Of a stretch of DNA of 64,000 nucleotides, positions 48,895-57,259 are shown one piece after another (positions within the stretch are counted from its first letter, which is position 1; each line of letters opens with the position of its first letter). Where the stretch lies: the IMG/VR virus record IMGVR_UViG_3300027969_000092, positions 1 to 64,000 of that record. One strand, given 5' to 3'. Origin of the DNA: a virus. The translations under genes were made by a program, and so were the position numbers. The notes below the pieces were generated by a model. That model did not search any database, was not told the DNA's origin, and saw nothing but the letters and a program-made list of their open reading frames with translations.

Positions 48895-50067
48895 ATGCCT
48901 GTAATCGTAACTTACCCATACACCCAATACACAGGCATCTGGAAGCTGAACGCAGCAAGCGCAGCTCAAGGCGCTGGTACTTGGGCTATTCCGCCACAAC
49001 CCCATTTATACAGTTGGGGTAATGGCGCCAATGGTAGACTTGGTCTTGGCAATACAACTTCTTATTCGTCTCCTAAGCAAGTTGGATCTCTTACTACATG
49101 GAGCATGGTTTCTACATCTGGCGGTAGTTTATTTTCCGTTGCATTAAAAACAGATGGCACACTATGGACTTGGGGTCAGGGCGCTCAAGGTCAATTGGGG
49201 CAAGGAAATACAACTTCTTATTCATCTCCCAAACAAGTCGGTGCGCTCACTAATTGGTTACAAGCATCAGCTGGATATGCTTGGATAGCAGCTATTAAGA
49301 CTGACGGAACATTGTGGACTTGGGGAAAAAATACTTTAGGTCAACTTGGTCTTAATAACACCACCTATTACTCTTCCCCTAAACAAGTTGGCACATTAAC
49401 TAACTGGTCTAGCGTATCTTGCGGATACTATATTTCTGGAGCTATTAAAACAAATGGAACCTTATGGACATGGGGATACAACGGATATGGAACATTAGGG
49501 TACGGCAATACCAATTATTACTCTTCTCCTAAACAAGTAGGCGCCTTAACTACTTGGCTTTCTGTTTCGGCTGGATACTTATCCATGTATGCGATTAAAA
49601 CAGATGGTACTTTGTGGTCATGGGGCAGAAATAATAAAGGTCAATTAGGCAATAGTAATACATCGTATTATTCTTCACCTATTCAAGTTGGCGCTCTTAC
49701 AAATTGGGTGCTTGTAGGGCCAGCTGCTGCAACCAGTTCATCTGTTTTAGCCATTAAAACAAATGGAACTCTTTGGGGTTGGGGTGGCAATGGTTTAGGT
49801 GCTTTGGGATTGGGAAATTCAACCAATTATTCATCTCCTAAACAAGTTGGAACTTTAACCAATTGGTTGAGTGTTGCATCAGGGTATTATCATACAGTTG
49901 CTATTAAAACTGATGGTACAGCTTGGTCATGGGGTTACAATAGTTTTGGTCAGCTTGGTTTTGGAAATGTAACTAATTATTCATCTCCTAAACAAATTGG
50001 TAGTTTAACAACTTGGTTGAAAATAGTTGGCGGTCAAAATTCAACATTAGCAATAGCAAAAACTTAA
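48895..50067 (+). CDS. RCC1-repeat propeller protein, type B' (390 aa)
   Basis: MPVIVTYPYTQYTGIWKLNA followed by about seven blades. One base separates it from type A'. Together with 44809 it defines the B family. The pair order A-B, enzyme, A'-B' indicates duplication of a two-gene unit. Confidence 0.9.
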   Translation: MPVIVTYPYTQYTGIWKLNAASAAQGAGTWAIPPQPHLYSWGNGANGRLGLGNTTSYSSPKQVGSLTTWSMVSTSGGSLFSVALKTDGTLWTWGQGAQGQLGQGNTTSYSSPKQVGALTNWLQASAGYAWIAAIKTDGTLWTWGKNTLGQLGLNNTTYYSSPKQVGTLTNWSSVSCGYYISGAIKTNGTLWTWGYNGYGTLGYGNTNYYSSPKQVGALTTWLSVSAGYLSMYAIKTDGTLWSWGRNNKGQLGNSNTSYYSSPIQVGALTNWVLVGPAAATSSSVLAIKTNGTLWGWGGNGLGALGLGNSTNYSSPKQVGTLTNWLSVASGYYHTVAIKTDGTAWSWGYNSFGQLGFGNVTNYSSPKQIGSLTTWLKIVGGQNSTLAIAKT

Positions 50068-50083
50068 CAAAAGGAGCATTAAA

Positions 50084-50527
50084 ATGGCATTATATGTACA
50101 AGTAGTAAACGGGCAAATGGCACAGTGCATTGACACTACGCCACCCGTACCAGTCGGTCAAGACGGCTGGAAGAACGCAGTTGAAATCAAACCAACACCA
50201 GTACCTTATCGTCAAGGTTTAAATGGGCCAGTTTATGATTGCTCTAAAGACCCTGTAGAAATCGTATGGACTGTGTTTGATTACGACATCCCAACACGTA
50301 AGAACAGCCAATTAGGTCAAGCAGCTGGTCAGTTCAATCAGGTAGTTGCACAGCAATCTGCCCTTGAGACAGACGGCAACCCAGACAGCCACTATGACGC
50401 TACTGTAGTAGCCGCTGCTCAGGTTCGCTATCAGGACTTGCGTGACCAGATCAACGCTGCAACAACTCAAGATGAGTTAGATGTAACTCAGGCTGAATTG
50501 AACGCAAACCAGATCGCTGGAGTATAA
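50084..50527 (+). CDS. Putative fibre assembly or minor virion protein (147 aa)
   Basis: MALYVQVVNGQMAQCIDTTP then WKNAVEIKPTPVPYRQGLNG; a beta-rich first half and helical second half (ARVRYQDLRDQI-like). The size, layout and position after the last receptor-binding gene resemble tail-fibre assembly chaperones. AAGGAGCATTAAA precedes the start. Confidence 0.55.
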   Translation: MALYVQVVNGQMAQCIDTTPPVPVGQDGWKNAVEIKPTPVPYRQGLNGPVYDCSKDPVEIVWTVFDYDIPTRKNSQLGQAAGQFNQVVAQQSALETDGNPDSHYDATVVAAAQVRYQDLRDQINAATTQDELDVTQAELNANQIAGV

Positions 50528-50558
50528 TTAACACCCATCTTTTACTTTGGAGAAAAGT

Positions 50559-51395
50559 ATGCAAAAGATATTAATCATGGGCCTACCTGGCTCAGGCAAG
50601 ACGTACCTAGCACAGGCCCTCAAAGCCTATTTAGAAGAGCATGGCGAGATGTCATACGCAAGAGCATTAAACCAATACATGGGCGATTTGAATTGCGTAG
50701 TAACCTGGTTTAATGCTGACGAAGTACGTAAGAAGTACAACGATTGGGACTTCTCAAAAGAAGGTCGTATTCGCCAATCATTAAGGATGGCCGAGTTTGC
50801 CTTGTCCGCTGGTGGTGATTATGTGATCTGCGACTTTGTTGCTCCTTTGGTCGAGATGCGTAACAACTTCAAAGCGCACTGGACAATTTGGATGGACACG
50901 ATTGATGCCGGACGCTTTGAAGATACCAACAAGGCATTCGTGCCACCAGAGGTATATGACTTCAGAGTGACGGAGCAAAACTGCGAGAAGTGGGCTGAGT
51001 TCATTGGCAACCACATTATTGAGAACCGCAGACGTCCGGTGTTTAACTGGCAAAAGGAAACGGTTCAGATGTTGGGTCGTTGGCAACCGTGGCATGCAGG
51101 CCACCGCGCCCTATTTGAGCGCTCGATTGCAAAAACGGGGCAAGTGGTAATTCAGATCCGTGACTGCCAAGGTTGGCAGGGGTCAAACCCATTTGCCATC
51201 GAGCAAGTAAAAAGCTATATCAAACGAGATCTAGATCCGTTGTTTCAAGGGCAGTATGAAATTCAAGTAGTACCTAACATCGTTAATATTACCTACGGGC
51301 GCGATGTGGGCTACAAGATTGAACAGGAAACCTTTGATGATGCAACGCACTCTATCTCTGCTACAAAGATTCGTAAAGAGCTGGGATTAAAGTGA
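50559..51395 (+). CDS. Adenylylsulfate kinase-nucleotidyltransferase fusion (278 aa)
   Basis: ATG at 50559 with GGAG six bases upstream. The N-terminal kinase has GLPGSGKTYLA (Walker A), WFNADEVRKKYNDWDFSKEG and DYVICDFVAP, matching phage/bacterial APS kinases that make PAPS. The C-terminal domain (about 165-278) has GRWQPWHAGHRALF (HxGH) and HSISATKIRKEL (ISSTKIR-like) of adenylyl/cytidylyltransferases. With the sulfotransferase upstream it would supply the sulfate donor. A NadR-like role is the alternative. Confidence 0.85.
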   Translation: MQKILIMGLPGSGKTYLAQALKAYLEEHGEMSYARALNQYMGDLNCVVTWFNADEVRKKYNDWDFSKEGRIRQSLRMAEFALSAGGDYVICDFVAPLVEMRNNFKAHWTIWMDTIDAGRFEDTNKAFVPPEVYDFRVTEQNCEKWAEFIGNHIIENRRRPVFNWQKETVQMLGRWQPWHAGHRALFERSIAKTGQVVIQIRDCQGWQGSNPFAIEQVKSYIKRDLDPLFQGQYEIQVVPNIVNITYGRDVGYKIEQETFDDATHSISATKIRKELGLK

Positions 51396-51616
51396 ACAAG
51401 TATCACGTTAGGTTTAACACCAAGAACGAAGGTTCAAAGTTAGTCTGGCGTATTTTTGAAAATGGTGTGGAACATCTTGCGTCAGATGTCCGCATCATTG
51501 GCGAAACGTTTACTGAATGCACTGAAGAACACGGGCAGACTAAATGGAACATTGCCTGTATGGGCCGGATGGTATGGGACAAAGACGCCGTTGTGATAGT
51601 AACTAATAAAGATTAG
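51392..51616 (+). CDS. Hypothetical protein (74 aa)
   Basis: GTG start overlapping the previous stop (GTGA). MNKYHVRFNTKNEGSKLVWR then FENGVEHLASDVRIIGETFT suggests a small beta-barrel. The end WNIACMGRMVWDKDAVVIV is a recurrent phage pattern of unknown role. Its TAG stop opens the GGGCG remnant of the next promoter. Confidence 0.72.
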   Translation: MNKYHVRFNTKNEGSKLVWRIFENGVEHLASDVRIIGETFTECTEEHGQTKWNIACMGRMVWDKDAVVIVTNKD

Positions 51617-51631
51617 GGCGTAAAACCCCAG

Positions 51632-51655
51632 TTTTTTGCATTAGTATATACAGGA
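51632..51655 (+). promoter_or_regulatory. GCATTAGT promoter for the GT2/fibre/lysis unit
   Basis: TTTTTT, GCATTAGT (51638-51645), ATATACAGGA. Preceded by AGGGCGTAAAACCCC, a weak hairpin. Confidence 0.83.
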
Positions 51656-51673
51656 TAAACATCGGAGAGATCC

Positions 51674-52720
51674 ATGAAAATAGCTGTATATGCTATTGCG
51701 AAAAACGAAGAAAAGCACGTAAAACGCTTCTGTGAGTCAGCTAAAGATGCAGATCTTATAGTAATTGCTGACACAGGCTCAGAAGACGATACAGTACCAT
51801 TGGCAAAAGATTGTGGTGCCATAGTGCATGAAATCAACATCACACCCTTTAGGTTTGATGTGGCCCGTAATGCAGCATTAGCGCTCGTCCCTGCTGACGT
51901 GGACATCTGCGTCTCTATGGACCTGGACGAGCTGCTACTGCCAGGGTGGCGAGAAGAGATTGAAAAGTGCTGGAGCGAAGATATAACCCGTCTTAATATT
52001 GGGTTTGACTTTGGTGAGCATCGTGTATTTTATCCATCCAGAGCGCACAATCGCCATGGTTACTACTGGAAGTACCCGTGCCATGAGTACATTACTCCTG
52101 ACATCCGAGTAAAAGACACCTGTGGTCATACATCCTTTGTGATGATGACTCACAAACCAGATGATACAAAATCAAGAGGTCAGTATATGGACCTTTTAGA
52201 AATGGCAATAAAAGAAGACCCAAATTGCCATCGTAGTTGTTATTACTATGCCAGGGAGCTGACCTTTAAGGCACGATGGCAAGAAGCCATTGTAGAACTT
52301 AAACGCTACCTTGCACTACCAGCAGCAACCTGGTCATTAGAGCGCAGTCATGTAATGCGACTGATTGGGGCTTCATTGGAAAAGACTCAGCAAGATGGCA
52401 TTGCTTGGTTTCGTAAGGCGGTAGCAGAAGATCCAAACATCCGGGAAAACTGGTTTGATTTGGCAATGCTTTGTTACGAAAAGCAACGTTGGGCAGAATC
52501 ATATAGTGCAGGTAAGAACGCAATAGCAATAACGCAAAATACTGCGCAACACACAGGAGCACCACAAGCGTGGGGTTTTATGTTACCAGACGTGATAGCC
52601 ATTGCGGCGTATCACTTAAAGTTTAAAGACGAAGCAATTAAATACGGTGAGATGGCATTAGAGATGAACCCCACCGACGGACGATTAAAAACTAACCTTA
52701 AGTTTTACAAGGAACTATAA
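51674..52720 (+). CDS. GT2 glycosyltransferase with TPR-like C-terminus (348 aa)
   Basis: MKIAVYAIAKNEEKHVKRFC and DLIVIADTGSEDDT are GT2 N-terminal motifs, and DICVSMDLDELLLPGW supplies the D-x-D metal site (about residues 78-90). Residues about 190-345 form TPR-like repeats (AITQNTAQHTG, YGEMALEMNPTDGRLKTNLK). It overlaps the S74 fibre gene start and may glycosylate virion fibres or host surface. Confidence 0.9.
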   Translation: MKIAVYAIAKNEEKHVKRFCESAKDADLIVIADTGSEDDTVPLAKDCGAIVHEINITPFRFDVARNAALALVPADVDICVSMDLDELLLPGWREEIEKCWSEDITRLNIGFDFGEHRVFYPSRAHNRHGYYWKYPCHEYITPDIRVKDTCGHTSFVMMTHKPDDTKSRGQYMDLLEMAIKEDPNCHRSCYYYARELTFKARWQEAIVELKRYLALPAATWSLERSHVMRLIGASLEKTQQDGIAWFRKAVAEDPNIRENWFDLAMLCYEKQRWAESYSAGKNAIAITQNTAQHTGAPQAWGFMLPDVIAIAAYHLKFKDEAIKYGEMALEMNPTDGRLKTNLKFYKEL

Positions 52721-54057
52721 TGGCTCAAACAGGCTACACACCCATTCAGCTTTACCACAGCACGACCGCACTGTCGGTGCCGCTTGCTGCGGACTTAGAA
52801 ACAGGCGAATTGGCGCTCAACGTAGCAGACGGAAAGCTATACTACAAAGACGGCGGCGGAGCTGTCCAATTACTTACCTCCGCTGGTACCGGTGGCGGTA
52901 CAGTAACCAGCGTATCAGGTTCAGGTGGCACTACGGGGCTTACATTGTCTGGTGGCCCAATCACCAACTCTGGCACACTAACCCTTAGTGGCACGTTAAA
53001 TATTCTTAATGGTGGTACAGGCCAAACAACAGCCAATGCCGCACTTAATGCACTTATTCCATCACAAGCAACTAACTCTGGTAAGTTTCTAACTACCGAT
53101 GGTACCAATACATCTTGGGCCACAGTTGGTGGTGGCGGTGGTGGCGTAACGGCAGTTAACGCAGCATTCCCAATCACTGTAACTGGTTCTACAACCCCAA
53201 CCATTGGTTTAGCAAACGGCGCTGGAGCAGTCACTGGTTCTACAGGAACCGGCGCAATGGTGTGCAACATTTCACCAACATTAGTAACCCCAGCCCTTGG
53301 CACACCTAGCGCATTGGTGCTTACCAACGCCACTGGATTGACATCAACACAAGTTACTACTGCACTTACGTACACACCTCCGCAACCAAACGGCACTGGA
53401 GCATCCGGTACTTGGGGCATTAATATTAGTGGTACTGCGGCAAGTGCATCTTTTGCAACTTCCGCTGGCAGTGCTACAACAGCTGCTAGCGCAACAACAG
53501 CAGGTAGTGCAACAACAGCAACAACCGCGACCAACCAATCTGGCGGTTCTGTCAATGCCACAACAGTTGTAGCCTCTGGATATATTACAGGTAATTCAGG
53601 CGGCTTTTCTAGACTCGGCGATAATTCCGTTTTCATGTACAACTCAGGTACAAACCATTATAACAATGGTTCTCAATTTGGTTGGATTGCTAATAGTGGC
53701 CCCACTGTTGCAGCTTTGACCAACACGGGTGCTATGTATAACTTAACAGGCACATACGGTACTATTTCTGATTCCAGAATAAAAGAAAACATTGTTCCTG
53801 CAAGAAATTATTTAGATAGCCTTTGCCAGTTAAATGTGGTTAATTACAATCTAGTTAATAACCCACAAAAAATGCTTGGTTTTGTTGCACAACAAGTGGA
53901 AACCGTAATGCCGGGGTTAATAGAAACTTCTCAAAACGATTACTACAATATTGCAGATTTTAAATCTGTTAAAACATCTGTAATGGTTCCAATGCTAGTT
54001 CAAGCTATTCAAGAACTCAAAGCTGAGATTGATGCCCTGAAAGCGGCACAACAATGA
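52720..54057 (+). CDS. Tail fibre with S74 intramolecular chaperone (445 aa)
   Basis: The N-terminus MAQTGYTPIQLYHSTTALSV through ELALNVADGKLYYKD is typical of phage fibre anchors. The middle is Gly/Thr/Ser/Ala-rich repeats. The C-terminal 100 residues contain SDSRIKENIVPARNYLDSL and MLGFVAQQVETVMPGLIE, the S74 peptidase/chaperone that trimerises then releases itself. The ATG overlaps the GT2 stop (TAATG). Confidence 0.92.
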   Translation: MAQTGYTPIQLYHSTTALSVPLAADLETGELALNVADGKLYYKDGGGAVQLLTSAGTGGGTVTSVSGSGGTTGLTLSGGPITNSGTLTLSGTLNILNGGTGQTTANAALNALIPSQATNSGKFLTTDGTNTSWATVGGGGGGVTAVNAAFPITVTGSTTPTIGLANGAGAVTGSTGTGAMVCNISPTLVTPALGTPSALVLTNATGLTSTQVTTALTYTPPQPNGTGASGTWGINISGTAASASFATSAGSATTAASATTAGSATTATTATNQSGGSVNATTVVASGYITGNSGGFSRLGDNSVFMYNSGTNHYNNGSQFGWIANSGPTVAALTNTGAMYNLTGTYGTISDSRIKENIVPARNYLDSLCQLNVVNYNLVNNPQKMLGFVAQQVETVMPGLIETSQNDYYNIADFKSVKTSVMVPMLVQAIQELKAEIDALKAAQQ

Positions 54058-54287
54058 ACATGCAAGATATATTTAACATTGCAATACCAGTCATTTGTAG
54101 TATTCTTGGCTGGTTTTGCAGAGAGCTTTGGACGGCAGTCCAAGAACTTAAACAAGATCTGGCTAAACTGCGCGAAGAGTTACCAACGCACTATGTATCA
54201 AAAGACGATTTTAATGACCGCTGGAATGAGGTGTTAAAAGCCCTTCATCGTATTGAAGATAAACTAGATAAAAAAGTAGATAGATAA
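54054..54287 (+). CDS. Membrane-anchored coiled-coil protein (77 aa)
   Basis: MNMQDIFNIAIPVICSILGW anchors it (about 6-25), followed by a coiled coil VQELKQDLAKLREELP and KALHRIEDKLDKKVDR. It overlaps the fibre stop by ATGA. Its place at the head of the lysis genes suggests an i-spanin-like or antiholin-like role, not shown. Confidence 0.7.
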   Translation: MNMQDIFNIAIPVICSILGWFCRELWTAVQELKQDLAKLREELPTHYVSKDDFNDRWNEVLKALHRIEDKLDKKVDR

Positions 54288-54293
54288 CTATGT

Positions 54294-54749
54294 ATGCCAC
54301 CAGATCCGTTTGGAATTACAGAAGGAGCAAAGACTCTTACAGGTAGCCTTGACGCATCAAGAGAAGGCGCTAAACAACTAACCAAAAGCATTGAAGGCAT
54401 ACAGCAAGACGCCACCGATGTAGCCCAACAAAAAGCCCAAGAGCGCCGCAGAGCTGCCCGTGAGGCTGAAATCAAAAAGCAAAACGCCCTCATCAAAGCA
54501 CTAGATGAGTGGAAACGCAAAAAACAAATCTCCGACGAGGAGGCAAAACTCAAAATAGACTTCGTAAGGAAGTATGGTGCAAAGGAGTGGGATGCCCTAC
54601 TCAAAATAAAACTAGACATCGAGAATCTAGAGAGGAAAAATAATGAAGAGTTTCAACACGATCTTAAAGCAGTGCGTAGAGTTCAGTTCTACTGTTTTGC
54701 AGCGGCTGCGTTCATTGCTTGGTACCTTACTTGGGGCCATAAAGGCTAA
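54294..54749 (+). CDS. Coiled-coil protein with C-terminal membrane anchor (151 aa)
   Basis: A long charged helix (about 30-120, e.g. QQKAQERRRAAREAEIKKQN) ends with FYCFAAAAFIAWYLTW, a tail anchor. It is located in the lysis cassette, so is possibly a spanin or a holin regulator. The ATG is preceded by another out-of-frame ATG; no Shine-Dalgarno is evident. Confidence 0.65.
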   Translation: MPPDPFGITEGAKTLTGSLDASREGAKQLTKSIEGIQQDATDVAQQKAQERRRAAREAEIKKQNALIKALDEWKRKKQISDEEAKLKIDFVRKYGAKEWDALLKIKLDIENLERKNNEEFQHDLKAVRRVQFYCFAAAAFIAWYLTWGHKG

Positions 54750-54754
54750 GTTAA

Positions 54755-55162
54755 ATGTTCGGAATTGATGACATTATTGGTGCCGGTCTTAAGATTATCG
54801 ACAAGGTAATCCCAGACCCGGCAGCCAAGGCAGCAGCACAACTAGAGCTACAGAAGATTGCCAACGAGGGCAAGTTAGCAGAACTACAAGCTGACATGAA
54901 CGAGCAGAACAACATCTCTGATCGTTGGAAAGCCGACCTTGCTTCAGACTCTTGGCTATCTAAAAACATTCGACCTATGAGCCTTATTGCCATCTTTACT
55001 GGTTATTTCTTGTTTGCCATGATGTCGGCCTTTGGTTATGAGGCAAATGAAGCCTATGTAACCCTATTAGGTAACTGGGGCATGCTCGTCTTTGGGGCGT
55101 ATTTTGGATCACGTAGCCTAGAGAAAGTAGCTCAAATGAAATATAAGGCAGAAGATAAATGA
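54755..55162 (+). CDS. GTA-type 3TM holin-like protein (135 aa)
   Basis: FGIDDIIGAGLKIIDKVIPD, PAAKAAAQLELQKIANEGKL and SWLSKNIRPMSLIAIFTGYF match the 'holin of 3TMs' family of gene-transfer agents and phages. Hydrophobic segments at about 76-95 and 102-120. It would permeabilise the inner membrane for the lysins encoded downstream. Confidence 0.87.
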   Translation: MFGIDDIIGAGLKIIDKVIPDPAAKAAAQLELQKIANEGKLAELQADMNEQNNISDRWKADLASDSWLSKNIRPMSLIAIFTGYFLFAMMSAFGYEANEAYVTLLGNWGMLVFGAYFGSRSLEKVAQMKYKAEDK

Positions 55163-55389
55163 TAGCAAAAGAATCAGTACCTGGGTTTGTAACTGTTACG
55201 GTAACCCTGACCCTTTGCGTTGTAGTTTGTGGCATGATTGGCGGAATGTTAGTTGGACTATTTGACGACAACATCAACAACGACAAAATATTTGAAGCCA
55301 TTACGCCAGCGTTCCAGACCATTATTGGTGGGTTCATTGGTCTAATTACTGGCATTAAAATAGGACAAGATAGTAATGAATCTGAGTGA
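55159..55389 (+). CDS. Two-span membrane protein, possible holin (76 aa)
   Basis: VTVTVTLTLCVVVCGMIGGM and ITPAFQTIIGGFIGLITGIK are two membrane spans, with a short polar loop DDNINNDK. ATGA overlap with the 3TM holin gene, and 14-base overlap with the endolysin gene. A second holin or antiholin. Confidence 0.75.
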   Translation: MIAKESVPGFVTVTVTLTLCVVVCGMIGGMLVGLFDDNINNDKIFEAITPAFQTIIGGFIGLITGIKIGQDSNESE

Positions 55390-55804
55390 GCATTTTACAA
55401 TTGAAGAACTTACCCATACAGACCATCGCGAGTTTGATAATACTCCTAATGATAGTGAACTGGCCAATTTGACCAGACTAGCTGCCTTCTTAGAACAAGT
55501 AAAGACTGTTCTTGGTGGCAAGCCCATTATGGTCAATAGCGCATTTAGGTCTAAGAAAGTCAACGATGCTGTAGGATCTAAAGATACCAGCCAGCACCGT
55601 ATTGGTTGTGCAGCGGACATCCGTGTACCTGGGATGACCCCAGACGAGGTAGTTCGTGCTGTTATTGCATCGGGGATTGAATATGATCAAGTTATTCGAG
55701 AATTTGACCGTTGGACACATATTAGTGTGCCTAATACTACTGGCGGCAAGCCTCGCAGACAAGCTCTTATTATAGACAAAGCCGGAACTCGCACATTTAC
55801 TTAA
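55376..55804 (+). CDS. Peptidase M15 endolysin (142 aa)
   Basis: FTIEELTHTDHREFDN and NSAFRSKKVNDAVGS are M15A features. The zinc site is SQHRIGCAADI (His74, Asp81) and WTHISV (His115). It cleaves peptide bonds in peptidoglycan. No signal peptide, so it depends on a holin. A second lysin of different chemistry follows. Confidence 0.92.
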   Translation: MNLSEHFTIEELTHTDHREFDNTPNDSELANLTRLAAFLEQVKTVLGGKPIMVNSAFRSKKVNDAVGSKDTSQHRIGCAADIRVPGMTPDEVVRAVIASGIEYDQVIREFDRWTHISVPNTTGGKPRRQALIIDKAGTRTFT

Positions 55805-55837
55805 GTTTGTGATATAGTCACAAACCTGGAGGAAAAT

Positions 55838-56371
55838 ATGATTAAGACAATCACAGCTTGTCTGTGCTCGGCTGTCATCGTGTTCGGCTCAGTAACATAC
55901 GACCCGTTTAGCACATGGCTAATACAGTATGAAAAGAAGTTTGAATGGGTGGCAGAGTCAACCATTGAACTCATCACCGGCTTTGAGGGCAAGCGCTACA
56001 AAGCCTATATTGATGGCGCCGGAAGGTGGACCATTGGCGTTGGGCACATGATACTGCACAGAGAGTCCCATATGCTGCACAGGGAGCTTTCTGAAGAGGA
56101 GGTAAGGGGTATCCTACACTCCGACCTTAAAAAGTGCTCAGATGCCCTAGAATCGGCTGTAAAGGTGCCTGTTACCAGGACCCAAGCTGACGCTATGCAC
56201 AGCCTATGCCATAACATCGGTCCAGACCGGATGGTTAAGTCGGACGTGGTAAAGCACTTAAACGATGGAAACATATACAAAGCCGCAGACGCTTTTATGA
56301 ACTGGAGTAATCCAAGTCAGTTAAAGCAACGGCGTAAAGCCGAAAGGGCTTTGTTTTTAGCTGGAATTTAG
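55838..56371 (+). CDS. GH24 lysozyme with SAR-like N-terminus (177 aa)
   Basis: Residues 45-70 (GFEGKRYKAYIDGAGRWTIG and VGH) give the T4-type triad Glu50, Asp59, Thr65 with normal spacing. The N-terminal MIKTITACLCSAVIVFGSVT is a weakly hydrophobic signal-anchor-release segment, as in P21-type lysozymes, so it may be held in the inner membrane until pinholin-type depolarisation. GGAGGAAAAT precedes the start. Confidence 0.92.
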   Translation: MIKTITACLCSAVIVFGSVTYDPFSTWLIQYEKKFEWVAESTIELITGFEGKRYKAYIDGAGRWTIGVGHMILHRESHMLHRELSEEEVRGILHSDLKKCSDALESAVKVPVTRTQADAMHSLCHNIGPDRMVKSDVVKHLNDGNIYKAADAFMNWSNPSQLKQRRKAERALFLAGI

Positions 56372-56392
56372 GGCGCAAATGTGCCCTTTTTT
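56371..56392 (+). terminator. Terminator fused to promoter after lysis genes
   Basis: GGGCGC (56371-56376) and GTGCCC (56381-56386) pair with one G-T wobble, loop of four, then T6. Confidence 0.85.
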
Positions 56393-56411
56393 GCATTAGT
56401 GTATATAGGGA
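56387..56411 (+). promoter_or_regulatory. GCATTAGT promoter for the tail unit
   Basis: TTTTTT, GCATTAGT (56393-56400), GTATATAGGGA. It is nearly identical to the minus-strand copy at 13503. Confidence 0.87.
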
Positions 56412-56449
56412 CTGATCACCCAAACTAACCAATTACTCGAGGAAATATC

Positions 56450-57082
56450 ATGGAAGGCTTTAAGAACACCACTAAAATTCAATACTTCAAAGAAGGCGGA
56501 TTCGTCACTAAGAAGGAATTTACTAAATACGAGAAAAAAGAAGACAAGTCTGAAGTTAAAGCTGACATGGCTAAAGATAAGCAACTCGTTAAAAAAGGTG
56601 TTAGCCAGCATGAGTCATTCCTCCATAAGGGCGAGCCAAAGACTGAGTTAAAACTCAAGCAAGGCGGTCGTGCCAAAAAAGACTGCGGTACTGTTAAGAA
56701 GTACAAAGCTGGCGGTAACGTATCTAATGTATACGAAGCCAAAAAAGACTCTGGCGACAAAGACGCCATCAGAAAAGTAAAAGATATTAAGCCTACAATG
56801 TTGTGTGGTGGTAAGTCAGTTAAAAAATACCAAGCCGGTGGTATGGTATCCGTAGACCAGAAATTGGCAGCTCTTGAGCAGCAACGTGCTATGGAAAAAA
56901 TGAAACGTGCCAAAATGCTTGGCGCCGCTCAGCAAAGCGAACTCATCAAACAAAGCCCTGCAGCAGCTGGTTTAACTCCCCCTGCAGCAGCTGGTTTACC
57001 TGCAGCAGCCCCATCTGCGCCAACGGCTGATGTGAATGGTATGCCAATGAAAAAGGGTGGTAAAGCTGCAAAAAAGTGCTAA
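56450..57082 (+). CDS. Lys-rich virion-type protein, zero-frame product (210 aa)
   Basis: MEGFKNTTKIQYFKEGGFVT; strongly basic, with repeated KxGG/AGG units (YKAGGNVSN, YQAGGMVSV) and an Ala/Pro-rich end. The zero-frame stop (57080-57082) follows an A AAA AAG heptamer by one codon and precedes a stem-loop, giving a probable -1 frameshift to the 57076 frame. It probably binds DNA or a head/tail structure; no family recognised. Confidence 0.8.
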   Translation: MEGFKNTTKIQYFKEGGFVTKKEFTKYEKKEDKSEVKADMAKDKQLVKKGVSQHESFLHKGEPKTELKLKQGGRAKKDCGTVKKYKAGGNVSNVYEAKKDSGDKDAIRKVKDIKPTMLCGGKSVKKYQAGGMVSVDQKLAALEQQRAMEKMKRAKMLGAAQQSELIKQSPAAAGLTPPAAAGLPAAAPSAPTADVNGMPMKKGGKAAKKC

Positions 57083-57105
57083 GCGGCGCTAATAAAAGCG
57101 TCGCT
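57070..57105 (+). promoter_or_regulatory. Probable -1 programmed frameshift signal
   Basis: Slippery heptamer A AAA AAG (57070-57076) is in the correct phase. A five-base spacer TGCTA and a 9-bp stem AGCGGCGCT (57082-57090)/AGCGTCGCT (57097-57105), with one G-T wobble and a six-base loop, follow. The -1 frame then continues for 60 codons. These are the three standard elements of a bacterial-type -1 site. Confidence 0.85.
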
Positions 57106-57258
57106 AAGAAAATGCAAGCTGGTGGATTAACAAGCGCCGTTCCAATGCAGCAACAACTAGGCGTTGGTGCAGCCAGCCCATCTGGTGATATGGGTGTAGC
57201 AGCCCCCGGTGCAGCATACACACCTGGCAAAGGCCCAAACATTCGAGTAGGATACTAA
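57076..57258 (+). CDS. -1 frame extension of the preceding protein (60 aa)
   Basis: Reading from the GTG at 57076: [20 protein letters not shown]. The K-x-QAGG-x pattern continues that of the upstream frame, supporting a fusion product of about 269 residues made by -1 shifting. Independent initiation at GTG is the alternative; no clear Shine-Dalgarno is seen. Confidence 0.75.
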   Translation: MLSGANKSVAKKMQAGGLTSAVPMQQQLGVGAASPSGDMGVAAPGAAYTPGKGPNIRVGY

Positions 57259-57259
57259 T

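Noticed and set aside
52842-53642. 266-codon minus-strand open frame over the S74 fibre gene
   Set aside because: Low-complexity Pro/Val/Ala antisense of the Gly/Thr/Ser repeats; no ribosome-binding site and wrong strand for the unit.
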